From: Elusimicrobiota bacterium
GTDB lineage: Bacteria > Elusimicrobiota > Elusimicrobia > UBA1565 > UBA9628
DNA length: 5,668 bases
Direction of reading: 5' to 3'
Assembly: GCA_023700845.1 (NCBI GenBank)
Contig: JAMPYD010000151.1
Coordinates: 1 to 5,668 of the forward strand
Shown: one piece after another, positions 1-5,265 of the stretch
Numbering within the stretch: the first letter of the stretch is position 1
How the letters are laid out: every line of letters starts with the position of its first letter
Translations under genes and position numbers: made by a program
Notes under the pieces: model-generated
The model's input: only the letters and a program-made list of their open reading frames with translations
Database searches by the model: none
Told to the model about the DNA's origin: nothing

Positions 1-162
1 GCCCTCGACGACGAGCAGCCCGTTCCAGGCCGAGTCCACGTGCGCCGCCTGCGCGGACGCGGCCAAAGGCATCGTGGGGAAGCCGGTGAAGAGGAGATAG
101 AGCCCCCAGCTGATGAGGGCGCTCAGCGCGGCGATCACGGCGACGGCGGATTTATTGTTCAA
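1..162 (-). CDS. coxB: Cytochrome c oxidase subunit II, N-terminal part (runs off the left edge)
   Basis: The first 54 codons are visible and open to the window edge. Subunit II carries the CuA centre that takes electrons from cytochrome c; that domain would lie outside the window. The visible part has a short polar N-terminus (NNKS), a hydrophobic segment at about residues 5-26 (first membrane helix or uncleaved signal), then an Ala-rich stretch followed by HVDSAWNGLLVVEG. This resembles the segment just before the second membrane helix of subunit II proteins. The start is a TTG at 162-160, chosen because GGAGGT (174-169) lies 6 nt upstream and no ATG occurs before codon 31. TTG shares four bases (TTGA) with the TGA stop of the SCO gene, so translation is probably coupled. 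Family assignment is by pattern and by the cox neighbours. A variant heme-copper oxidase or nitric-oxide-reductase-like subunit II cannot be excluded from 54 residues. Confidence 0.72.
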   Translation of the reverse strand, partial: MNNKSAVAVIAALSALISWGLYLLFTGFPTMPLAASAQAAHVDSAWNGLLVVEG

Positions 163-731
163 GAACCGACCTCCAGGAGCCGCCGCGCGTCGCGCGCGAT
201 CGCGGCGTTGTCAGAATCGCTGAGCCCGTCGTAGTAGCCTCGGATGGCGCCGCCGCGGTCGATCAGCACGAACCGGGAGCTGTGCGTCGCGCGCTGCTCC
301 TCGGGGGCCGACGGGTTGACCGACAGCGGCAGGCGGAAGCCCGCGTACAGCAGGTGGTACGTCTCGGACGGCGTGCCGCGCAGGAACACCCACCGGTCCG
401 GCTCGGCCCCGTAGCGCTTGGCGTAGCCGCGCAGGCGCTCCGGGGTGTCCCCCTCGGAGTCCACGGCGACCGTCAGAAGCCCCACCGACGGCGGCAGCTC
501 CCGGCCGAGCTTGGAGAGCCGCGTGCTGAGCATCGGGCAGGGGCCGGCGCAGCGGGTGAACACGAAGTCCGCGATCCAGACCTTGCCCAGCAGGTCCTTG
601 CGCCCGAACGCCGCGGTGGAGTACGGGCCGACCGAGGTCATCGCGAACTCGGGGAGCACCGCGAGCGGCCCGGTCTTGCGCGCGCAGGCGCAGGCGAGGA
701 GCGCGGCGAAGGCGAGGAAGGTTCGTCTCAT
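159..731 (-). CDS. sco: SCO1/SenC-family copper chaperone, probable lipoprotein
   Basis: The 190-aa protein has a thioredoxin-like fold of the SCO type. SCO proteins bind copper and help assemble the CuA site of cytochrome c oxidase subunit II on the outer face of the membrane. The N-terminus MRRTFLAFAALLAC looks like a lipoprotein signal, with a lipobox-like LLAC and Cys14 as the likely lipidated residue. The copper site is intact: Cys61 and Cys65 in CAGPCP (CxxxCP), and His150 in ATHSSRFVLID. The segment VDSEGDTPERL (about 90-100) is the typical SCO loop between the metal motif and the helical insert. The start ATG overlaps the stop of the subunit IV gene by one base (TGATG) and has no strong Shine-Dalgarno sequence, which points to coupled translation. 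The end overlaps the coxB start by four bases. Its place directly before coxB fits a role in loading copper into that subunit. Confidence 0.9.
   Translation of the reverse strand: MRRTFLAFAALLACACARKTGPLAVLPEFAMTSVGPYSTAAFGRKDLLGKVWIADFVFTRCAGPCPMLSTRLSKLGRELPPSVGLLTVAVDSEGDTPERLRGYAKRYGAEPDRWVFLRGTPSETYHLLYAGFRLPLSVNPSAPEEQRATHSSRFVLIDRGGAIRGYYDGLSDSDNAAIARDARRLLEVGS
169..174 (-). promoter_or_regulatory. Shine-Dalgarno site setting the TTG start of coxB
   Basis: GGAGGT on the minus strand, six nucleotides before TTG at 162-160 and inside the 3' end of the SCO gene. It is a near-perfect anti-16S match and is the main reason for accepting a TTG start in place of an internal ATG. Confidence 0.65.
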
Positions 732-1027
732 CAGAATCGGGCGAAGGTCAGGTCGGGAAGGATGCCGATGAGCAGGATGCCCACGGCCACGGCGCCGATG
801 CCGAGGATCACGAACATCATCGCGCGCTCGCGGCGCAGGCCCATATAGTAGAAGCCGATGAGGCTCGCCTTGACCGAGGCGATGATCAGCGCGAGCACGA
901 CCGCCATGATGCGCCCGCCGTGGGTGAAATGGCTCGCCGCGAGCGTCACGGCCGTGAGCGCCAGCAAGGAGAGATAGACGCCGAGGTCGAGGCCGTCGTC
1001 GGAGTGGGTCGTCGGTTCTTGGTTCAT
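731..1027 (-). CDS. coxD: Cytochrome c oxidase subunit IV (prokaryotic, three-helix)
   Basis: The 98-aa membrane protein has a short polar N-terminus and three hydrophobic segments at about residues 15-33, 39-62 and 70-90. The second helix ends in IIASVKASLIGFYYMGLRRE, the hallmark of the small prokaryotic COX4/CyoD-like subunit (helix, Lys, helix, YYMxLRxE). The family is a non-catalytic subunit of aa3- or bo3-type oxidases, thought to help assembly or stability. The start is ATG at 1027 with GGAGAC a few bases upstream, 13 nt after the subunit III stop. The stop overlaps the SCO start as TGATG. Size and topology match the family. Family sequence conservation is low, so the call leans partly on the neighbours. 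Confidence 0.85.
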   Translation of the reverse strand: MNQEPTTHSDDGLDLGVYLSLLALTAVTLAASHFTHGGRIMAVVLALIIASVKASLIGFYYMGLRRERAMMFVILGIGAVAVGILLIGILPDLTFARF

Positions 1028-1040
1028 GAAAGGTCTCCGG

Positions 1041-1667
1041 TCAGATGAGGTACAGCAGCGGGAACAGGAACACCCACACCACGTCGACGAAGTGCCAGTA
1101 CAGCCCGGCGTACTCCGCGCGGCGCGCGACGGCGGGCATCGGCGCCGAGGCGGAGGCGTAGAAGGCCACGCCGTTCCAGACCAGGCCGGCGACGATGTGC
1201 AGGGCGTGGAGGATGGTCAGCATGTAGTAGTAGGACAAGAAGATCGACAGGCCGGGGCTCGCCTGGGCCAGCTCCGAGCCCGGGTAGTAGCCGTGGGAGA
1301 CCTTCAGCGCGTACTCGGCCGATTTCACGACCAGGAAGCCCGCGCCCAGCGCGATCGTCGCGATCATGTTGGCGCGGAAGCCGCCCCGGTCCCCGCGCTC
1401 GGCCCGGGAGATCGCGCGGACCATGGTGTAGGAGCTGGTCAGCAGGATGAGGGTGTTCAGCGCGGCCATCGCGAGCCCGGGCAGGTGCCCCGCCTCCGGC
1501 CACACGACGACGCCGAGCGCGCACTCGGGGTTGCCCAGGCGCGTTCCCACGTAGGAGGCCAGGAAGGCCCCGAACAGGAGTATCTCGGACAAAATGAACA
1601 GCCAAAGGCCGACCCGGCCTCCCTCGTCCTCGCGCCAGTCGGCGCCCGTGTTGATCGCGGCTTCCAT
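1041..1667 (-). CDS. coxC: Cytochrome c oxidase subunit III
   Basis: The 208-aa integral membrane protein has five predicted helices (about 19-41, 64-84, 99-120, 141-170 and 188-207), the short five-helix form that lacks the first two helices of mitochondrial-type COX3. Family motifs are clear: LFILSEILLFGAFLASYV in helix 1 with its conserved Glu29, NTLILLTSSYTM in helix 2, ILHALHIVAGLVW in helix 4, and YWHFVDVVWVFLFPLLYL at the C-terminus. Subunit III supports catalysis and proton uptake by subunit I and has no redox cofactor. The start ATG is 3 nt after the stop of the Rrf2 gene. AAGGGGGA, about 10 nt upstream and inside the end of the Rrf2 gene, is the probable ribosome binding site. The gene is therefore in one transcript with the regulator. 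An alternative quinol-oxidase subunit III (CyoC type) is possible, but the SCO gene favours a CuA-containing cytochrome c oxidase. Confidence 0.93.
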   Translation of the reverse strand: MEAAINTGADWREDEGGRVGLWLFILSEILLFGAFLASYVGTRLGNPECALGVVVWPEAGHLPGLAMAALNTLILLTSSYTMVRAISRAERGDRGGFRANMIATIALGAGFLVVKSAEYALKVSHGYYPGSELAQASPGLSIFLSYYYMLTILHALHIVAGLVWNGVAFYASASAPMPAVARRAEYAGLYWHFVDVVWVFLFPLLYLI

Positions 1668-1670
1668 GTC

Positions 1671-2183
1671 TTACCGTCCCCCTTGAGATTGTCGTGGTGC
1701 GTCCGGCGAGTCGGACTTCTGTTCCGTTTTGGGACCGACGTTGAGCGGGTGGATCTCGAGGCTCTTGGCCATCTCCGCCAAGGTGGTGCGCGCCAGCGAG
1801 ATGCGGACGTCCTCCTCGCGCTCGCGCAAGGGGCAGAACACGACGCAGTCCGTGCCCTCGCATTTGCGCTCGCCGTAGAACACGCAGTCCGCGCGGTGAT
1901 ACGGGCCCTCGCAGGCCTCGAGGATGTCGAGCAAGGAGATCTCCGACGCCGGCTTGGCCAAGGCCACGCCGCCGTTGGCGCCGCTCTTCGAGGTGATCAG
2001 GCCGCTGCGCGTGCACAGCTCCAGGATCTTGGACAGGAAGCTCTTCGGGATGGCCTGAACCTCGGCCAGGACGCGCACCGGGATCGGCCTGCCCGGCACG
2101 CCGCCGGATTCCAGGGCGAGGCGGGTCAACGCCGCGATGGCGTATTCCCCTCCCCGATTCAAATTGAAGCAGCCTGTGTTCAT
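1671..2183 (-). CDS. Rrf2-family transcriptional regulator, cysteine-rich, first gene of the oxidase operon
   Basis: The 170-aa protein begins NLNRGGEYAIAALTRLAL, the Rrf2 N-terminal helix pattern, followed by a winged helix-turn-helix at about residues 33-75 (VRVLAEVQAIPKSFLSKIL, then the wing GLITSKSGANGGVALAKP). Rrf2 proteins include IscR, NsrR and RsrR, which sense Fe-S status, NO or redox state through a cluster bound by conserved cysteines. The loop after the dimerisation helix here holds Cys100, Cys108, Cys113 and Cys117, with Cys91 just before it, so cluster binding is likely but the spacing is not the classic IscR or NsrR pattern. The C-terminal 25 residues are polar and probably disordered. 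The start ATG has a weak ribosome binding site. Only 3 nt separate the stop from coxC, so it is cotranscribed with the oxidase genes and likely autoregulates the operon. The exact signal cannot be told from sequence. Confidence 0.9.
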   Translation of the reverse strand: MNTGCFNLNRGGEYAIAALTRLALESGGVPGRPIPVRVLAEVQAIPKSFLSKILELCTRSGLITSKSGANGGVALAKPASEISLLDILEACEGPYHRADCVFYGERKCEGTDCVVFCPLREREEDVRISLARTTLAEMAKSLEIHPLNVGPKTEQKSDSPDAPRQSQGGR

Positions 2184-2332
2184 GGACGTTTTGTGTCTTT
2201 AATGTCTGCGATCATTCTCGTGCAACGGTTCTGCCATGGTTTTTCGAAAAAGATGGAGCACCCCTAAAAGGGAAAGCGGGGAGGCCTGAAGGCGGCACGG
2301 CCGGCAGGGGACTTATCCACGCCATTCACAGC
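2184..2332 (-). promoter_or_regulatory. Upstream region of the Rrf2-cox operon, probable promoter
   Basis: This gap is clearly more AT-rich than the surrounding genes near 2184-2270. A weak sigma70-like pair on the minus strand is TTGCAC (2225-2220) and ATTAAA (2203-2198) with a 16-nt spacer; the -10 match is poor, so the exact promoter is uncertain. The region also holds the palindrome listed separately at 2234-2256. I see no coding sequence in it. Confidence 0.35.
2234..2256. promoter_or_regulatory. Palindrome, candidate operator upstream of the Rrf2-cox operon
   Basis: The perfect 12-bp palindrome TTTTTCGAAAAA (2240-2251) is flanked by CCAT on the left (2234-2237) and ATGG on the right (2253-2256). 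The outer arms also pair if a GG/G asymmetry is allowed. A symmetric AT-rich site 50-70 nt before a regulator gene is a natural operator candidate for an Rrf2 dimer or another dimeric regulator. With no spacer between the core arms it cannot form an RNA hairpin loop easily, so a protein-binding role is more likely than a terminator. Confidence 0.35.
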
Positions 2333-2356
2333 GGCACTGTCGTCAACGACAGTGCC
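2333..2356 (-). terminator. Hairpin after nrdG, probable 3' end of the nrd operon
   Basis: A perfect 10-bp inverted repeat, GGCACTGTCG (2333-2342) and CGACAGTGCC (2347-2356), with a TCAA loop, starts five bases after the nrdG stop. Position and strength suggest a terminator or a 3' mRNA-stabilising stem between the nrd and cox operons. There is no T-tract on either strand after the stem, so it is not a textbook intrinsic terminator. Confidence 0.5.
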
Positions 2357-2361
2357 TGCGG

Positions 2362-3057
2362 TTATACGCCGCGGAGCTCGACGCGGGAAGAGGCGGAGGC
2401 CGCCGCCTGGAGAAGGCGGGACAGGGACAGGGGATCGTGTGAGGCGATCAGCGCCGCGTCGCGGCAGCCGTCGGGACGGAAGGCCTGGAGGACGTGCTTG
2501 CGCGCGCCCAGAGCGAACAGCGACGACGAGAGGCCGAGGAGCTCGGCCTCGGAGATCAAGGCGGGATGCACGGTCGTCCGGCACTCGTGCTCGACGCCGC
2601 TCTCCACGACGAGGCGCAGGCTCTCGAGCGCCTTCCCCCCGCTGCCGGGAACGCCGTTGACGGCCTCGTAGCGCTCGAAGGAGCCCTTGACGTCGAGGCC
2701 GACCCAGTCGACCAGGGGGAGGAGGTCCCGCAGACGCTCCGGATACGCCCCGCCGGTGTGGAGGCCGACCTTGAAGCCCATGCCCCTCACCTCGCGCATC
2801 GCATCCGCGAGGCCGTCCTGCAAGGTCGGCTCCCCGCCGCTGAACACGACGGCGTCGAGCAGGCCTTTGCGACCGCGCAGGAAGGCGCGCGCCGCCCCCC
2901 ACTCCCGCTCCGGCTCGGCGTCGGCCGGGATGAGGTGGGGGTTGTGGCAGTACGAGCAGCGCCACGGGCAGCCCTGGCAGAAAAGGACCGCCGCCAGCGC
3001 GCCGGGATAATCCGTCGTGCTGAGCGGCGTCAGTCCGCCGAGCCGGAGCTCCGCCTT
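2362..3057 (-). CDS. nrdG: Anaerobic ribonucleotide reductase activating protein (radical SAM), start codon unclear
   Basis: The frame encodes a radical-SAM activase that reduces S-adenosylmethionine with a [4Fe-4S] cluster to install the glycyl radical of the class III reductase. Counting from the AAG codon at 3057 (232 codons including the stop), it begins LRLGGLTPLSTTDYPG. The cluster motif follows as CPWRCSYCHNP, with Cys30, Cys34 and Cys37 (CxxxCxxC) and an extra Cys27 before it. FSGGEPTLQ (about 70-78) is the SAM-binding GGE motif, and VDWVGLDVKG (about 110-120) and RTTVHPALIS continue the family pattern. No ATG, GTG or TTG occurs in frame between the upstream in-frame stop (3159-3157) and the GTG at 2847. 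Starting at 2847 would delete the cluster motif, so that cannot be the functional start. A CTG exists at 3033-3031, and SD-like AAGGCGGAG overlaps the preceding stop. The 5' coordinate given here marks where the frame leaves the preceding gene and family similarity begins; it is not a proven start. Function is well supported, initiation is not. Confidence 0.85.
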   Translation of the reverse strand, partial: KAELRLGGLTPLSTTDYPGALAAVLFCQGCPWRCSYCHNPHLIPADAEPEREWGAARAFLRGRKGLLDAVVFSGGEPTLQDGLADAMREVRGMGFKVGLHTGGAYPERLRDLLPLVDWVGLDVKGSFERYEAVNGVPGSGGKALESLRLVVESGVEHECRTTVHPALISEAELLGLSSSLFALGARKHVLQAFRPDGCRDAALIASHDPLSLSRLLQAAASASSRVELRGV

Positions 3058-3235
3058 AGGAAGCGCGTTTAGGCTCGCATTCCCTGAAGAAGCGTCGATC
3101 GTAGTGCTCCCCCTTCTTGCCGATGTTGAACGACGCGACCGGGCGGTGATAGCCCATCACGCGCGTCCACACCTCGCAGGGCTGGCGCTCCGAGTCTTCG
3201 AGACCGGCGACCGGCTGGGACTGGTTCTTGTTCAT
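3056..3235 (-). CDS. Stand-alone glycyl-radical domain of anaerobic ribonucleotide reductase (59 aa)
   Basis: The small gene runs from ATG at 3235 to TAA at 3058-3056 and sits between nrdD and nrdG. Its centre, CEVWTRVMGYHRPVASFN, matches the glycyl-radical loop at the C-terminus of NrdD proteins (pattern RVxGYxRPV), with Gly28 as the expected radical residue, followed by a GKKGEH segment and FFREC. The upstream NrdD lacks this segment, so the small protein most likely docks with NrdD in trans and is the substrate of NrdG. Its ATG overlaps the nrdD stop as ATGA, and AGGAG lies 6 nt upstream, so it is translated on its own by coupling. Cys20, just before the loop, and Cys53 are also present. 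It is in a different frame from nrdD, so stop-codon readthrough cannot fuse the two. A spare domain like GrcA/YfiD (which rescues pyruvate formate-lyase) is a related idea, but here the main enzyme has no radical loop of its own. Confidence 0.85.
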   Translation of the reverse strand: MNKNQSQPVAGLEDSERQPCEVWTRVMGYHRPVASFNIGKKGEHYDRRFFRECEPKRAS

Positions 3236-5265
3236 TTCGCGCTCCTCTGTTTTTCAGCCAGGCGTTCGACGTCGCACTTCGGGCAGAACGGGTGCTCTCC
3301 GTCCAGGTAGCCGTGGGTCGGGCAGATCGAGAACGTCGGGGTGATCGTGATGTAGGGCAGGCGGAAGCGCTCGAGCGCCCGCTTGACCAGCATCTTGCAG
3401 GCCTGGCCGCTCGACACGCGCTCGCCCATGTACAGGTGCAGGACGGTGCCGCCCGTGTACTTGCGCTGCAGCTCGTCCTGGCGCTCCAGGGCCTCGAAGG
3501 GGTCGTCGGTGAAGCCGACGGGCAGCTGCGAGGAGTTGGTGTAGTAGGGGCGGTCGGCGGTGCCGGCCTGGAGTATGCCGGGGAAGCGCTTGCGGTCCTC
3601 CTTGGCGAAGCGGTAGGTCGTGCCCTCGGCGGGCGTCGCCTCGAGGTTGTACATGTGGCCCGTCTCCTCCTGGATGGCGACCATGCGCGTGCGCAGATGG
3701 TCCAGGAAGCGCACCGCCAGCGCGTGGCCTTCGGGGGCCGTGATGTCGTAGCCGTCGGCGCTGAAGTTGCGGATCATCTCGTTGATGCCGTTCACGCCGA
3801 TCGTGGAGAAGTGGTTGCGCATCGTGCCGAGATAGCGGCGCGTGTACGGGAACAGGCCGTCGTCCATCAGGCGCTGGATGACCTTGCGCTTGATCTCGAG
3901 GCTGTTGCGGGCGATGTCGATGAGCTCGTCGAGGCGGCCGAGGAGGGCCTTCTCGTCGCCCTTGTGCAGGTGGCCCAGGCGCGCGCAGTTGATCGTGACC
4001 ACGCCCAGCGACCCGGTCTGCTCCGCCGAGCCGAACAGGCCGTTGCCGCGCTTGAGCAGCTCCCGGAGGTCCAGCTGGAGCCGGCAGCACATGGACCTGA
4101 TCATGTTGGGCTTGAGCTCGGAGTTGACGAAGTTCTGGAAGTAGGGCAGGCCGTACTTGGCCGTCATCTCGAAGAGGCGGTCGGCGTTCTCGCTCTCCCA
4201 CGGGAAGTCGGCGGTGATGTTGTAGGTCGGGATGGGGAAGGTGAACACCCGTCCCTTGGAGTCGCCGGTGATCATGACCTCGATGTACGCGCGGTTGATC
4301 ATGTCCATCTCTTCCTGCAGCTCGCCGTAGGTGAACGGCTGCTCCACCCCGCCGATCAGCGGGTGCTTGGAGCGCAGGTCCTCGGGGCAGACCCAGTCGA
4401 AGGTCAGGTTGGTGAACGGGGTCTGGGTGCCCCAGCGCGACGGGACGTTGAGGTTGTAGATCAGCTCCTGGATGCACTGCCGGACTTCTTTATAAGGGAG
4501 CTTGTCCTTGCGGATGAACGGCGCCATGTAGGTGTCGAAGGAGCTGAAGGCCTGGGCGCCCGCCCACTCGTTCTGGAGCGTGCCGAGGAAGTTGACGATC
4601 TGACCGACGGCGCTCGACATGTGCTTGGGGGGCCCCGCCTCGACCTTGCCGGGGACGCCGTTGAGGCCTTCCTGGAGGAGGGTCCGAAGGGACCAGCCGG
4701 CGCAATAGCCGGCCAGCATGTCGAGGTCGTGGATATGGATGTCGCCGGCGCGGTGCGCCTCCCCCATCTCGGGCGAGTAGACGTGGTTGAGCCAGTAATT
4801 GGCGACGACCTTGCCCGACACGTTGAGCACCAGCCCGCCCAGGGAGTAGCCCTGGTTGGCGTTGGCGTTGATGCGCCAGTCGAGGCGGTTGACGTACTCG
4901 TTGATCGAGGACTCGACGTCGACGACGGTCTTCTGGTCGCGGCGCATCTTGCGGTGCTGCTCGCGGTAGATGATGTAGGCGCGCGCGGTCTTGAAGTGGT
5001 CGGCGGAGATCAGCACGTGCTCGACGACGTCCTGGATCTTCTCGATGGTGAGCGGCCCCGAGCCGGAGCGGCGGGCGAGGACCTTGACGACCTTGTCGGT
5101 GAGCGGGCCCGCGTCCGCGTCGCCGAACTCCCCCGTGGCGGCGCCGGCGCGGGCGATGGCGGAGCGAATCTTGGCCTGATCGAACTCGACGCACGAGCCG
5201 TCGCGCTTGTTGACCGACCGAAGGGCCGAAACCGCCGCCGCCGTCTCCGCCAGTTTGGTCGTCAT
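3232..5265 (-). CDS. nrdD: Class III (anaerobic) ribonucleoside-triphosphate reductase, large subunit lacking the glycyl-radical loop
   Basis: The 677-aa cytoplasmic enzyme would reduce ribonucleoside triphosphates to deoxyribonucleotides without oxygen. Residues about 16-110 form an ATP-cone (VNKRDGSCVEFDQAKIRSAI to AYIIYREQHRKMR), the allosteric activity domain. The ten-stranded barrel follows, with HIHDLDMLAGYCAGWSLRTL carrying Cys188, and SMCCRLQLDLRELLKRG with Cys393-Cys394. These are the candidate active-site cysteines equivalent to the Cys pair of characterised NrdD proteins. NLEATPAEGTTYRFA (541-555) and GGTVLHLYMGE (605-615) are further family motifs. The C-terminus has a zinc-ribbon pattern, Cys648-x2-His651 and Cys661-x2-Cys664, and then stops after 13 more residues, just where most NrdD proteins continue into the RVxGY radical loop. 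That loop is encoded by the next gene. The start is ATG at 5265 with AGGAG about 12 nt upstream. The stop overlaps the next ATG (ATGA). Reading is open throughout, with no sign of decay. Confidence 0.95.
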   Translation of the reverse strand: MTTKLAETAAAVSALRSVNKRDGSCVEFDQAKIRSAIARAGAATGEFGDADAGPLTDKVVKVLARRSGSGPLTIEKIQDVVEHVLISADHFKTARAYIIYREQHRKMRRDQKTVVDVESSINEYVNRLDWRINANANQGYSLGGLVLNVSGKVVANYWLNHVYSPEMGEAHRAGDIHIHDLDMLAGYCAGWSLRTLLQEGLNGVPGKVEAGPPKHMSSAVGQIVNFLGTLQNEWAGAQAFSSFDTYMAPFIRKDKLPYKEVRQCIQELIYNLNVPSRWGTQTPFTNLTFDWVCPEDLRSKHPLIGGVEQPFTYGELQEEMDMINRAYIEVMITGDSKGRVFTFPIPTYNITADFPWESENADRLFEMTAKYGLPYFQNFVNSELKPNMIRSMCCRLQLDLRELLKRGNGLFGSAEQTGSLGVVTINCARLGHLHKGDEKALLGRLDELIDIARNSLEIKRKVIQRLMDDGLFPYTRRYLGTMRNHFSTIGVNGINEMIRNFSADGYDITAPEGHALAVRFLDHLRTRMVAIQEETGHMYNLEATPAEGTTYRFAKEDRKRFPGILQAGTADRPYYTNSSQLPVGFTDDPFEALERQDELQRKYTGGTVLHLYMGERVSSGQACKMLVKRALERFRLPYITITPTFSICPTHGYLDGEHPFCPKCDVERLAEKQRSAK
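3242..3246 (-). promoter_or_regulatory. Shine-Dalgarno site of the small glycyl-radical gene
   Basis: AGGAG on the minus strand lies within the last codons of nrdD, with a 6-nt spacer (CGCGAA) to the ATG at 3235. Ideal sequence and spacing support separate initiation of the 59-aa protein over a programmed frameshift from nrdD. Confidence 0.7.

Noticed and set aside
1026..2267. Long plus-strand open frame (413 aa) opposite the Rrf2 and subunit III genes
   Set aside because: Its composition (rich in R, G, Q, V, H, D) is that of an antisense shadow in GC-rich DNA, it shows no recognisable motif, and both genes on the other strand have clear family signatures.
2313..2321. DnaA-box-like TTATCCACG
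   Set aside because: It matches eight of nine bases of TTATCCACA but is a single site with no cluster or origin features, so chance is likely.
2362..2847. nrdG starting at GTG 2847 (161 aa)
   Set aside because: It would begin just before FSGGEPT and lose the CxxxCxxC cluster motif that lies intact in the same frame upstream.
3232..3234. Selenocysteine or readthrough at the nrdD TGA
   Set aside because: The in-frame sequence after TGA does not encode the glycyl-radical loop; the loop is in another frame with its own ATG and AGGAG site.
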